From the NCBI GenBank assembly GCA_015059925.1, contig SUZL01000014.1, positions 7,695 to 51,822 on the forward strand: a stretch of DNA of 44,128 bases, read 5' to 3'. The translations under genes and the position numbers were made by a program. The stretch is from Rikenellaceae bacterium (GTDB lineage Bacteria; Bacteroidota; Bacteroidia; Bacteroidales; Rikenellaceae). Below are positions 25,640-34,219 of this stretch, one piece after another (position 1 is the stretch's first letter; each line of letters starts with the position of its first letter). The notes under the pieces are model-generated. The model searched no databases and was not told the origin of the DNA. It saw only the letters and a list, made by a program, of their open reading frames with translations.

Positions 25640-25885
25640 TTACTTATTCTCGTTCAGAATGCGCATAGCGGCATCGAGAATAGCCGTATCATCCAGAGTA
25701 ACAACGCCACCATCGGGGCCCTGCTCGATATGAATACCTGCACAAGCGGGAGCATCGAGGTGCTTACCACCGAAGTAGTTGCGTACTGTATCTACATCAA
25801 TTCCAAGCTCATCAGCGATACGCTGTGAGCTACCGCTGGGCAATTTGTCCTTAATACGACGAAGTTCGTTAAAAGTGATAATCAT
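25640..25885 (-). CDS. Small HTH DNA-binding protein, conserved in Bacteroidales
   Basis: An 81-residue protein. Residues about 18-40 (GSSQRIADELGIDVDTVRNYFGG) form a clear helix-turn-helix. The second half (GIHIEQGPDGGVVTLDDTAILDAAMRIL) is a conserved tail I recall from small Bacteroidales proteins annotated only as DNA-binding. Targets are unknown. It is a single-gene unit with a near-consensus promoter and its own terminator. Confidence 0.82.
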   Translation of the reverse strand: MIITFNELRRIKDKLPSGSSQRIADELGIDVDTVRNYFGGKHLDAPACAGIHIEQGPDGGVVTLDDTAILDAAMRILNENK

Positions 25886-25953
25886 AACGTTCTATTTTTA
25901 GGTTTATGTAATTATTTTCCGTTTCGGGAAGCGATCCCATCTACTTCACATTA

Positions 25954-25984
25954 TAAAATTACAACTATTTTTTGTTTCTGCAAA
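25954..25984 (-). promoter_or_regulatory. Promoter of the small HTH gene
   Basis: On the minus strand TTTG (25984-25981), 19-bp spacer, TAATTTTA (25961-25954), one mismatch to TAnnTTTG. The leader would be about 60 nt. Confidence 0.6.
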
Positions 25985-26011
25985 ATTTCTATTAAAAAAA
26001 CTTAAAAAAAA

Positions 26012-26037
26012 GAGGATTATCCCGCAAGATAATCCTC
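26012..26037 (-). terminator. Terminator of the prion-like lipoprotein gene
   Basis: GAGGATTATC (26012-26021) pairs over 10 bp with GATAATCCTC (26028-26037), 6-nt loop, followed on the minus strand by a long T-run. Confidence 0.85.
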
Positions 26038-26066
26038 CTGTTGCACTATTTTCCAGCTCCTCGAGC

Positions 26067-27707
26067 CTAATCCTCATCCTCCTCGACATAGACCTGCCAC
26101 AGCATCGGCGTATATGGCAACACCTCGGTCGTTACTTTGGTTGTTGTGGTCGATGAGGATGTATCCTCATATCCGTACATATTGTTGTAGTAGTTGTTGT
26201 AGTAATAACTGTTGTAGTAGTTATTATACATACCTCCGTACATTCCGCCATACATACCACCGTACATACCGCCCATACCCATACCACCAAGGCCCATTCC
26301 GCCCATTCCGTAGTATCCGTTGTAGTAGTTGTTGTAGTATCCGTTGCCGTAGTAGCTGTTGTAATAGTTATAGTAGTTGTAGTAATTGCTGTAATCCGTG
26401 CTTGTCGATGTGCTCGACGTTCCGGCCACACCCGTCGCACCGTATGCATTCGACGATACGGTCAGAATCGCATTCCACGCACCGAGCTTCAGGAACGGCA
26501 CCGCATACTTCCACGCATCAACGTACGAGTTCACCTCCTCGCCGGCCTCACCCGTCACGAAGCTCAGTGCATCCTTGCTCACGTCGAGCAGTGCATCGTA
26601 GTTGCTGCTATATACGATCTCCTTCACCTCCTCGATGTTCGTATCAACCACAAATCCATCGAGCAGACGTGCCACATACCACAGCTTAGCCGTCGAAGCC
26701 GAGTCGATGGCCGGTGCATCGGCAGGGTGCAGACCCTTGCCAAAACGCTTGATGAGCGCATCGTCAATCTCCTTATTGAGCTGATCGAGCCCCTTCGATC
26801 CGTAAATCTTACCCTTGTTGTAGTTTGTCTGACCTTCGTAGATAAGCGTATCGGAACGCAAGCAATCGAAGTTGAGCTGCTTCTGGGGCGAGTAGAGGTA
26901 GTTGATATACAATCCCGCAATCGAATCCACGGGCATATACCACTTCTCATCATACACCTTCTCGGCCTCCGTATCACCCTCTGCGCGCATATACCAGCGA
27001 CGCAACTCCGTTTTTGCATCATTCTCCTCCTTCGTCTCGGGCAGCGGTGCCAAACCGCCATTTGCCTCGGCGAAGGCCTGCACCCAGCGATCCTCGTACG
27101 CCAACGGATTTCCAACGTGGCCATATACGTTGATCTCAGCAATCATTGGGCGGTTGGCATCGAGCTTATACTGGCCCTCATAACCGCCATCGCCCTGCAT
27201 ACCGTTGCTCTTCGTACCGATCGACGAGGGCATATAGATACGCATCTTCGTACCATATCGTGCCGAATAGGTCTGACCATCTACCCATAACTTGTTTCGC
27301 AGCGACATATAGATACCCTCGGGCAACGACGAGCGATGCTCCTCGCCACAGAAGAGGAAATAGGGAGCATAGTGCGTGTAGTCGGTGTACGAGCTCTGCA
27401 TACGCGCCATATCCGAGTTTCGCGTCATCACGATGTTACCCGCCAGATCGCGGCACGTTACGTCAAACCATATCCAGTTATTACCCGTTCTGACGGCTGC
27501 GCTATCGGCCACACCCTCATCCAGAAGCTCGACATAATATCCGCCATTGGGCTGATAGTTACCCAGCAGGTCGGGGCGATTCTTCTCAATCCACGCCTGG
27601 AGTGCTATGGTCTCGGCCTCCTCGAATGTGAGTCCCTCCGACTCCACACACGACACGAGCGCAAAGAGAGCGCACACAAAGCAGAATATACGGTTGATAA
27701 ATTTCAT
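26067..27707 (-). CDS. Lipoprotein with Tyr/Asn/Gly/Met-rich prion-like tract
   Basis: A 546-residue protein with a lipoprotein signal (MKFINRIFCFVCALFALVSC, Cys20). The N-terminal ~160 residues weakly recall a degenerate FKBP-like fold (LWVDGQTYSARYGTKMRIYMPSS), but I cannot assign a family. After a mixed middle region, residues about 438-513 are an extreme low-complexity tract: YYN repeats, then GGM and GGMY repeats, then YYN repeats again. A Ser/Thr linker and a conserved-looking acidic end (MLWQVYVEEDED) follow. It is 33 bp after an FKBP-like lipoprotein, so both are co-expressed. An envelope location is inferred. Confidence 0.78.
   Translation of the reverse strand: MKFINRIFCFVCALFALVSCVESEGLTFEEAETIALQAWIEKNRPDLLGNYQPNGGYYVELLDEGVADSAAVRTGNNWIWFDVTCRDLAGNIVMTRNSDMARMQSSYTDYTHYAPYFLFCGEEHRSSLPEGIYMSLRNKLWVDGQTYSARYGTKMRIYMPSSIGTKSNGMQGDGGYEGQYKLDANRPMIAEINVYGHVGNPLAYEDRWVQAFAEANGGLAPLPETKEENDAKTELRRWYMRAEGDTEAEKVYDEKWYMPVDSIAGLYINYLYSPQKQLNFDCLRSDTLIYEGQTNYNKGKIYGSKGLDQLNKEIDDALIKRFGKGLHPADAPAIDSASTAKLWYVARLLDGFVVDTNIEEVKEIVYSSNYDALLDVSKDALSFVTGEAGEEVNSYVDAWKYAVPFLKLGAWNAILTVSSNAYGATGVAGTSSTSTSTDYSNYYNYYNYYNSYYGNGYYNNYYNGYYGMGGMGLGGMGMGGMYGGMYGGMYGGMYNNYYNSYYYNNYYNNMYGYEDTSSSTTTTKVTTEVLPYTPMLWQVYVEEDED
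26169..26396 (-). repeat. Coding repeat tract for the prion-like domain
   Basis: The DNA encoding residues about 438-513 contains tandem 12-nt units (GGMY codons) flanked by YYN-codon repeats. Such a tract can change length by replication slippage. Confidence 0.8.
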
Positions 27708-27740
27708 ATCCTTATCGTTATCGTTTTCTTTTACAAGCCT

Positions 27741-28352
27741 TTATCTTACAACTTTATCGATGGTGTAATACCACGCCACCGACGACTCAAAGGGCACCAC
27801 GCCCACCACCTCGTCGCCATAGGCCGCATCGAGTGTCATATACACCTCCACACGATCGCCCTCACGACAACCTATTAACGACTCCTCGACGCCTTTTATT
27901 ATATTTGTCTGGCCGATTTTCACCTTCAGCGGCTCCGTCTTCCAATACTCGACATTGAGTCCCGTCTTCCGAAGTTCATCAATCTGCACCTGATCGTTGG
28001 TAAGATATATCGCCGACACCGCAGGCGTGCTTCCCGAGAAGATGTAAGCCGTGAAGGTCAGCTCCACCTCATCTCCCTCGGCCACCTGCACTCGGCTCTC
28101 GCGCTCGGGGTTGTAGTAGTCGTCAATATATCGGAACGTATTGTACTCCACCTGCTCATAGAACGGCGGATTCTTCTCCAACGCCTGCCCCACATCCTTC
28201 TTGTTTATCAGACGCGGCGAGTGCGACGATGTGAGGTAGCTGACGATACTGTTACGTTGCGTCTCGGCCACATCCACCTCCTCGTCGCCACAAGCGACCG
28301 AGCACAGGAGCGATGCAGCTACCATAAACGCTATCCAGATTCTCGACTTCAT
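27741..28352 (-). CDS. FKBP-like lipoprotein
   Basis: A 203-residue protein with a lipoprotein signal (LLCSVAC, Cys21). The C-terminal half resembles an FKBP-type peptidyl-prolyl isomerase: VAEGDEVELTFTAYIFSG, IKGVEESLIGCREGDRVEVYMTLDAAYGDEVVG, and a final WYYTIDKVV strand. Several aromatic active-site positions of true FKBPs look replaced, so activity is uncertain. It leads the two-gene operon with the prion-like lipoprotein and has its own promoter. Confidence 0.8.
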   Translation of the reverse strand: MKSRIWIAFMVAASLLCSVACGDEEVDVAETQRNSIVSYLTSSHSPRLINKKDVGQALEKNPPFYEQVEYNTFRYIDDYYNPERESRVQVAEGDEVELTFTAYIFSGSTPAVSAIYLTNDQVQIDELRKTGLNVEYWKTEPLKVKIGQTNIIKGVEESLIGCREGDRVEVYMTLDAAYGDEVVGVVPFESSVAWYYTIDKVVR

Positions 28353-28369
28353 TATACCCTATAATCGTG

Positions 28370-28401
28370 CAAAGTTAATTAAAATTATCCACACGCGCAA
28401 T
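28370..28401 (-). promoter_or_regulatory. Promoter of the FKBP-like/prion-like lipoprotein operon
   Basis: On the minus strand ATTG (28401-28398), 20-bp spacer, TAACTTTG (28377-28370). The -7 box is a perfect match and the -33 has one mismatch. The -7 box lies 17 bp before the ATG. Confidence 0.65.
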
Positions 28402-28466
28402 TTCGTGCCAACATTTCTACATTCAGGCCATTATTATCACACCTTAAGCCCCGATAGCCCCTTCGC

Positions 28467-29063
28467 CTACAATCTGCGCAGCGCCTGACGCACAGCCTCC
28501 TCAACCGAAATCGTGGGCGACTCCTTGAGCAGCGCTTTGACCACCTTCTCCGATGCCGTCTTCTGGAATCCGAGCATCACCAGCGCCGCCATCGTCTCGT
28601 CGAATATCTCGTTCGACGCGCCACCTGCTGCCGTTGCAACCACAGCCTCCTTGTCTGCACCCAGCTCCAACATCTTGCCGCTCAACTCAACAATAATCTT
28701 CTGCGCCGTCTTGAGACCCAATCCCTTCACATTCTTCAGCAGCACGGCGTTCTCCGTGGCAATGATGTTGCGCAGCTCCGATGTCGAATAGGTCGAAAGA
28801 ATCATTCGCGCCGTATTTCCGCCCACGCCCGACACGCTTATGAGGTTTCGGAACAGCTCACGCTCGAGCTTGGTAGCAAAGCCGTAAAGCTGCTGCGCAT
28901 CCTCGCGCACAATAAAGTGAACGTACAGTCGTGCCGACTTCTCACCCTCGATTGCGGCATACGTCTGCAACGATATATTGATGTAATAACCCACCCCGCC
29001 GGCATCCACAACGGCATACGTCGGGGCCAATTCGGCCACAAGACCTGAAATATATTCGTACAT
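28467..29063 (-). CDS. ruvA: Holliday junction branch-migration subunit RuvA
   Basis: A 198-residue protein with an N-terminal OB-fold (MYEYISGLVAELAPTYAVVD), two helix-hairpin-helix motifs (LISVSGVGGNTARMIL and LKNVKGLGLKTAQKII) and a C-terminal domain that would contact RuvB (MLGFQKTASEKVVKALL). It binds Holliday junctions as a tetramer. ruvB and ruvC are not in the window. Divergent from the OmpH-like gene. Confidence 0.95.
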   Translation of the reverse strand: MYEYISGLVAELAPTYAVVDAGGVGYYINISLQTYAAIEGEKSARLYVHFIVREDAQQLYGFATKLERELFRNLISVSGVGGNTARMILSTYSTSELRNIIATENAVLLKNVKGLGLKTAQKIIVELSGKMLELGADKEAVVATAAGGASNEIFDETMAALVMLGFQKTASEKVVKALLKESPTISVEEAVRQALRRL

Positions 29064-29111
29064 AGAGTTAATTTTAACAGCTTAATACGACAAAAATAAA
29101 TAATTTTTCTT

Positions 29112-29119
29112 TATCTTTG
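29112..29119 (+). promoter_or_regulatory. -7 promoter box of the OmpH/Skp-like gene
   Basis: TATCTTTG matches TAnnTTTG. The leader would be about 40 nt. No clear -33 box. Confidence 0.55.
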
Positions 29120-29164
29120 TCGATTATATGCAGAATTTAATATTATAAAACATATCTAATTCCT

Positions 29165-29740
29165 ATGAAAAAAGTATTTTTGACACTGTTCGTAGCCGCC
29201 TTGAGCCTCTCATCTTGCGAGAACAAGACGACCGAGCCCGCAGCTACTGAGGCTGCCGCAACAGAAGTTATCGCCAGCGACTACGCTTACGTTCGCGTAG
29301 AGTACGTTTTGGCCGAGAGCGAGATCTATAAGACCGAGGGTGTATCTCTTCAGGAGAAGACCGAGAAGGCACAGAACTCTTGGGCACAGAAGGAGCGCAA
29401 CCTCCAGAACGAGGCTGTTCAGCTTCAGGAGAAGTACCAGAAGGGCCTTATCACCACGGCCGATGCTCAGAAGCAGCAGCAGTCTATCGAGCAGAAGATC
29501 GCCAACTACCAGACCAACGCCCAGAAGGAGGCCGAGACTCTGGACGAGGAGAATTACGTATTCCAGAACCGCATCAACGATCTGATTATGCGCGCCATCA
29601 AGGATGTTAACTCTGACCAGAAGTACAAGATGGTCTTCAACGCATCAGCTTTGGTTGACGCTGTCGAGGCACTCGACATCAGCGACGCAGTTCTTGCAAA
29701 GGTTAATGAGCTCTACGCAGCCGAGAAGAACGCGAAGTAA
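29165..29740 (+). CDS. OmpH/Skp family lipoprotein
   Basis: A 191-residue protein with a lipoprotein signal (LSLSSC, Cys18), an Ala/Thr/Glu-rich linker, and a core resembling OmpH/Skp: a short strand (YAYVRVEYVLAES), a long Gln/Glu/Lys-rich coiled coil (about 65-130, tentacles) and a return strand (YKMVFNASALVDA). Skp chaperones carry outer-membrane proteins through the periplasm; a lipidated form would be membrane-tethered. Single-gene unit with promoter and strong terminator. Confidence 0.85.
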   Translation: MKKVFLTLFVAALSLSSCENKTTEPAATEAAATEVIASDYAYVRVEYVLAESEIYKTEGVSLQEKTEKAQNSWAQKERNLQNEAVQLQEKYQKGLITTADAQKQQQSIEQKIANYQTNAQKEAETLDEENYVFQNRINDLIMRAIKDVNSDQKYKMVFNASALVDAVEALDISDAVLAKVNELYAAEKNAK

Positions 29741-29764
29741 TCATAACCGCCAAGTTTTGACTCA

Positions 29765-29788
29765 ATGCCCGATCCCCCGATCGGGCAT
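29765..29788 (+). terminator. Terminator of the OmpH/Skp-like gene
   Basis: ATGCCCGATC (29765-29774) pairs over 10 bp with GATCGGGCAT (29779-29788), 4-nt loop, followed by a T-run. A textbook intrinsic terminator. Confidence 0.92.
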
Positions 29789-29916
29789 TTTTTTATCCGT
29801 ATATCTATCATCCCCAAGCCCCCACCAAAGCCCTCCCCCGGCAAACATCAAAACGGCACTACCGAATTTACGGTACAAGTCGGCAGAGCAACTCCCCTCC
29901 CAGCCACAACAACAAA

Positions 29917-29944
29917 AACGCCCGCCCCTTGCGGGACAGGCGTT
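29917..29944 (-). terminator. Terminator of the Gfo/Idh gene
   Basis: AACGCCCGC and GCGGG-ACA-GGCGTT form a GC-rich stem with a small bulge, followed on the minus strand by five T. Confidence 0.7.
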
Positions 29945-29966
29945 CATTATTGTATCGGATTTAGTA

Positions 29967-31313
29967 TTACTCCAACTTGTAAGGAGCACGATACTGATAG
30001 TGCAACTTAGAGTTAGCCTCCTCGTCATCCATAAACTTCTCGATAGCGGGATTCCACTTCAAAGGACGATTCAACTCGTAAGCGATGTTACCGATGTTAC
30101 ACAAAGTACAAGAGCTGTGACCAACCTCAACGGGGGTGTTAGGATCACGACGGCTCTTGATACCGTCGAACCAGCTCTGGTAGTGTGAAACGTTGGTCTC
30201 GAAAGTACGGCCAGCTACGCTGTTTGCACCTGCATTAGCGTCCTGCTGAGCTGCGGGCAAGAATGAGGGATCAGAAGCCTCGAACTTACCACGGCGAACC
30301 TTGATCCAGCCCTTCTCACCGAATACCTGGAGGCTCTGGCCCCAACCGTAGTTCATCTGTGCCAAGTCAACACCGTTGTCGTAGCGATAAGTCAGACCGC
30401 CATAGGGGCTGTGATCGGGAGGAAGAACCTCAACGGGACCTGAACCATCCTTATCCAAGCACCACTGTGCGATATCGAACATATGAGCACCCCAGTCAGT
30501 AGTGTAACCACCACCGAGGCCCTGATGCCAACGCCAAGCACCCCAGCACTCGTCACGACCGTTCTCACGAATCAGCGGGTTCAAGGTGTGGTTGTACTTC
30601 TGAAGCCACTCTGCGGGCAGAGGACCAACCCAACGCTCCCAATCCAAACCTGCGGGAGGATTAGAGATCTCCAGATCGTAAGGCTTCGGACCATCACCTA
30701 CGTAAGCACGCATAAACTTGATCTTACCCAACTTACCTGAACGGCAAACCTCAGCTGCGTGACGGAATACAGACATTGAACGCTGCATAGAACCAGTCTG
30801 GAATACAGTGTGGTTAGCGCGAACAGCCTCGATCAGGCGCTGACCCTCGTAAACGGTGAAAGTAAGGGGCTTCTCCAAGTAAACGTCCTTACCAGCCTTA
30901 CAAGCAGCGATAGCGATAGCTGCGTGCCAGTGGTCGGGAGTAGCGATAACTACAGCGTCTACATTAGGATCTGCGATCAACTCCTCGGGATAGGTGTACA
31001 TCGTGAACTTGTTCTTGATACCCTTCTCAGCGTACCAATCGTTTACGCGCTTCTCGAAGCGAGCACGCTTGATATCATAGATATCAGCACCAGCTACAAC
31101 GCGAACCTGATCAGTTACAGAGATCATACCGCTCAACAGGCTCAATGACTGCTGACCCAGACCGATGAAACCGAGGTTAATGAAATCCTCCTTCTCATTC
31201 TTCTTCTTTGCAGGAGCTGCAACAGCCTTAGTAATGGTGCTAGGAAGAACCATAGCCGATGCTCCAAGTGCTGAATAGCGAATGAAGTCTAAACGTGAAA
31301 ATTTTGAACTCAT
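29967..31313 (-). CDS. Gfo/Idh/MocA family oxidoreductase with imperfect Tat signal
   Basis: A 448-residue protein with an N-terminal Rossmann domain (GFIGLGQQSLSLLSG, DAVVIATPDHWHA), the family's EKP motif in DVYLEKPLTF and a C-terminal domain (GGGYTTDWGAHMFDIAQW). Members act on sugars or polyols with NAD(P). The N-terminus SRLDFIRYSALGASAMVL resembles a Tat signal (SRRxFLK) with Leu in place of the second Arg, so export by Tat is uncertain. Single-gene unit; substrate unknown. Confidence 0.87.
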   Translation of the reverse strand: MSSKFSRLDFIRYSALGASAMVLPSTITKAVAAPAKKKNEKEDFINLGFIGLGQQSLSLLSGMISVTDQVRVVAGADIYDIKRARFEKRVNDWYAEKGIKNKFTMYTYPEELIADPNVDAVVIATPDHWHAAIAIAACKAGKDVYLEKPLTFTVYEGQRLIEAVRANHTVFQTGSMQRSMSVFRHAAEVCRSGKLGKIKFMRAYVGDGPKPYDLEISNPPAGLDWERWVGPLPAEWLQKYNHTLNPLIRENGRDECWGAWRWHQGLGGGYTTDWGAHMFDIAQWCLDKDGSGPVEVLPPDHSPYGGLTYRYDNGVDLAQMNYGWGQSLQVFGEKGWIKVRRGKFEASDPSFLPAAQQDANAGANSVAGRTFETNVSHYQSWFDGIKSRRDPNTPVEVGHSSCTLCNIGNIAYELNRPLKWNPAIEKFMDDEEANSKLHYQYRAPYKLE

Positions 31314-31461
31314 AATTATACAAATTTTAGGTTAGTGTATATTTTTCGTTTTTTTCCAACGTAAAATTATGCAAAAAAATTCTACCGACCAAACATTTTT
31401 CAAAAAAAATACTAAAAAAATATATTTTTTGCTTTTTGTATCTTCTTGGTGGCTTTTCAGA

Positions 31462-31479
31462 GTACCCCACAAGGGGCAC
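31462..31479 (-). terminator. Weak terminator-like hairpin after the OstA-like gene
   Basis: GTACCCC (31462-31468) pairs with GGGGCAC (31473-31479) with one mismatch; no strong T-run on the minus strand. Confidence 0.4.
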
Positions 31480-31496
31480 ACATTTCGGCCCTCTGG

Positions 31497-34205
31497 CTAC
31501 TCCCTGCCGCGGCTGTCGCGCCACTCCACCACCTCGGGCGAGAGTTCATCCTCGCGGTCGTACCATACGCCCTGGAGCATAAGCTCCTCCTTGCGGCGGT
31601 CCATACGCTCGACAATATCGAACAGCGGGCGCTCACGCAGACCACTCTCCTCGCGACGCGAAGGTCGAATCGTGCGATCGAAGACATCATCGAGTGCCGG
31701 TCGCAGCTCCGGTGTCCACTTGAAATTGGGCAGTCGCATCGGCTGGTCGGGCGGAATCTGGTCGATGGGATACATCGTGATGGGCACGTTATTGCGATAT
31801 GTAACTCCCACAAGCTCACGCTCTTCTATATAGAACGAGGCCGACGCGCCCTCCAGATAAATCATCTCCGTCACCACGGTCGTTGTCTCATCCTCGCGGT
31901 TGAAATATATGGTCTGCACGTTGCCATCAACATCGTTGCGGTAGATGTCGTTATCGCGGAAGAACGAGATCATCTTCTTGCCCGTCACTTGGTTATAGTA
32001 GGTCGTGTCGATCTGCGCAACCGTTATCGGATCGCCCGTGAATTCGGCCCGCTCGATCTGCTGATTGCGGCTGTAAATATCCATCAGCTGCGACGAGAGC
32101 TGATTGGCTCCGTTCCAGAGCACAGGATTTATATATAAGTGTACCACAGAGTCTTGCGACGATGAGGTGAGCGAGTCGCACACCATCTGCGCATCCTTGC
32201 GGAAGAGTTTGACGTTGCGGTAAGCCTTGATCAAACGATACGAGCTGTCGGGCGCAATCGAGTCCTGCTTCTGCTCCTGCGCGAGTGAGTCGGTCTGCGG
32301 AGCTTCGGAGTAGGTAGGCCCTGATACAGAGTCGGTTGTGTCGCGCGAACCCATATTTCGGATGCGCTCGCTACGGATCGAAGCGAGGCTATCTTCGCGG
32401 TCGAGATAGCTCACATCCTTGCCTTTGGCGATGAGTTTTGCACGCTGCTCGGCACGACGGATAGAATCCTTCGCCATACGCTCGAGGTCTTTAGCACGCT
32501 GTTTTTCAAGCATTTCGCGCATCTTGGCGACACGCGCCTGACCGATTGAATCCAATCGCGCCTTGCGCTCGGCAGCCTTGGCACGTTTCTCCTCCTGCTT
32601 GAGCTTGCGGGCGGCCTCGGCCTCGCGCTGCTTAAGCTGCTTGGGCGTGAGTGCAACCGAATCCTGCGCCAGACTATCGACAGCCACAGAGTCCTGTGCC
32701 ACAACATTTTGCGGCTCCTGCTCAGCCTCATTTTCTGCTACCTGCACCGCTTGCGGCTCCTCGTTTTGAGCAATATTCTGGGGCGGAGTTTGCTCCTCGT
32801 CGGTCGTTATATTTCGTAAATTCTGCTCCTCGGCGGCTTGTGACACAAGTTGTCCCAAATCGACAGTTTGTTCCGCTTTTTCGCTCTTCGTAGCCTCTTT
32901 TGGTAACTCCTCATCTGCAGCCTTATCGGCAACGGCTTGCGCTCGAAGCTCCGACATCCGATCACGAGCGGTGCTATCGGCAGCCGTCGGATTTTCGTCC
33001 GCATTCAGCTCCCTTGCGGCAACATTTCGCGGGGCAGGCGACTGCTCCACATTCTGCTCCGCCTTGGCCTCGACCTGAGCCTCCGTCGTATTCTCTGGTT
33101 CAATCTTCGTGGTCTCAGTCTCAGCCTTCTTCGCTGCCTCCTCGGCGGCCTTTGCCTCCTCGGCTGCTTTGGCCGCTGCCTCGGCCGCCAACTTCTCCTC
33201 GTAGGGGAAGATAGTCAGCAGGTGCATCGTGTCGGCTCGCATAAAGACCGAGTCGCTCTGCGTGGTATCGTAGCTGATTGTCGAGGGGTTTCGCGTGAGG
33301 ATGGCATTGCCCGGATCGGACCAATACTCGGCATAATCGCCAAAGGCGAGCATCTTATTCTCGAAGTCGTCCATCTGGATATTATTGCGGGCAATGACGT
33401 GCTCGTCGGCTCGATAATACTCGAGCGTGTCGCCCCACATCTCCTGCTCGGCGGAGAGGATATAGCCATTACGGGTAATCATATATAGCTCGCGCGCCTT
33501 ATCATAAAAACCCTCGTCGGCCGAGAGGTAGTCGCCATCGACGTTCCATATCTCGCTCGAGGTGAAGAAGCGGGCGAACTCGCTGTCGGTGTTGTAGATG
33601 ACCGAGTCGCTCTTCATATCGTAGTCGGCACCGTGCAGCTCGACATCATCCACACATATTATATCGTGCGTACGCGCGTTATAGTAGCCGCGCATCGACT
33701 CGATGATATTGTCGTCGTGAACCAGCACACCGCCATCGGTGTAGGTGCCTATGCGCTCCTCGGTGTTGAAACGGAAGTTATAGGTGTAGAGCATCGCATC
33801 GCCATCGACGACCTTAATGATTGGGGCATAGATCTCGGCAGTGCTGCCCTCGCCATCGTAGAGTGCGCTATCACCATATATATAAATAGAGTCCTGATTG
33901 ACAAGCACGCGGCCGAAGAATCCCCAGCGTGTGTCGGCAAAACGGACGGCACTATCGCACGAGATAACGGCTCCGTTGTGGTGCGCGGCGAAGTTGCCGA
34001 CGAAATAGACGATGCTGTCGCTGCCCATCTGGTAGGGTTTGACAACGTCGGCCATAAAATCGACACGGCGGCGCTGCGGGGTGCTCTTCGCGGTGGTGTC
34101 GCGCTGCTCGGCATAAGAGGCTGCGGCATAACGATGGCCAGCCTCCTGCGCAAACAGAAGGCCGACAAAGGTAACGACAGCTATAACGGAGAGTAGGCGA
34201 CGCAT
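31497..34205 (-). CDS. OstA-like outer-membrane/LPS transport protein with large charged insert
   Basis: A 902-residue secreted protein (signal peptide ending LLFAQ). Residues about 35-330 form an OstA/LptA-type beta repeat fold (VNQDSIYIYGDSALYDGEG, TRNGYILSAEQEMWGDTLEYYRADE). Similar repeats resume near 655 (AYRNVKLFRKDAQMVCDSL) and continue to about 770. Between them is a ~315-residue Glu/Ala/Lys/Gln-rich region, first AAE-type, later RKLKQEEKRAKAAERK-type, probably disordered or coiled coil. OstA proteins bind LPS acyl chains in transport. It ends the operon with two SurA-like genes. Confidence 0.82.
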   Translation of the reverse strand: MRRLLSVIAVVTFVGLLFAQEAGHRYAAASYAEQRDTTAKSTPQRRRVDFMADVVKPYQMGSDSIVYFVGNFAAHHNGAVISCDSAVRFADTRWGFFGRVLVNQDSIYIYGDSALYDGEGSTAEIYAPIIKVVDGDAMLYTYNFRFNTEERIGTYTDGGVLVHDDNIIESMRGYYNARTHDIICVDDVELHGADYDMKSDSVIYNTDSEFARFFTSSEIWNVDGDYLSADEGFYDKARELYMITRNGYILSAEQEMWGDTLEYYRADEHVIARNNIQMDDFENKMLAFGDYAEYWSDPGNAILTRNPSTISYDTTQSDSVFMRADTMHLLTIFPYEEKLAAEAAAKAAEEAKAAEEAAKKAETETTKIEPENTTEAQVEAKAEQNVEQSPAPRNVAARELNADENPTAADSTARDRMSELRAQAVADKAADEELPKEATKSEKAEQTVDLGQLVSQAAEEQNLRNITTDEEQTPPQNIAQNEEPQAVQVAENEAEQEPQNVVAQDSVAVDSLAQDSVALTPKQLKQREAEAARKLKQEEKRAKAAERKARLDSIGQARVAKMREMLEKQRAKDLERMAKDSIRRAEQRAKLIAKGKDVSYLDREDSLASIRSERIRNMGSRDTTDSVSGPTYSEAPQTDSLAQEQKQDSIAPDSSYRLIKAYRNVKLFRKDAQMVCDSLTSSSQDSVVHLYINPVLWNGANQLSSQLMDIYSRNQQIERAEFTGDPITVAQIDTTYYNQVTGKKMISFFRDNDIYRNDVDGNVQTIYFNREDETTTVVTEMIYLEGASASFYIEERELVGVTYRNNVPITMYPIDQIPPDQPMRLPNFKWTPELRPALDDVFDRTIRPSRREESGLRERPLFDIVERMDRRKEELMLQGVWYDREDELSPEVVEWRDSRGRE

Positions 34206-34219
34206 CTACGGAAGAGAAT

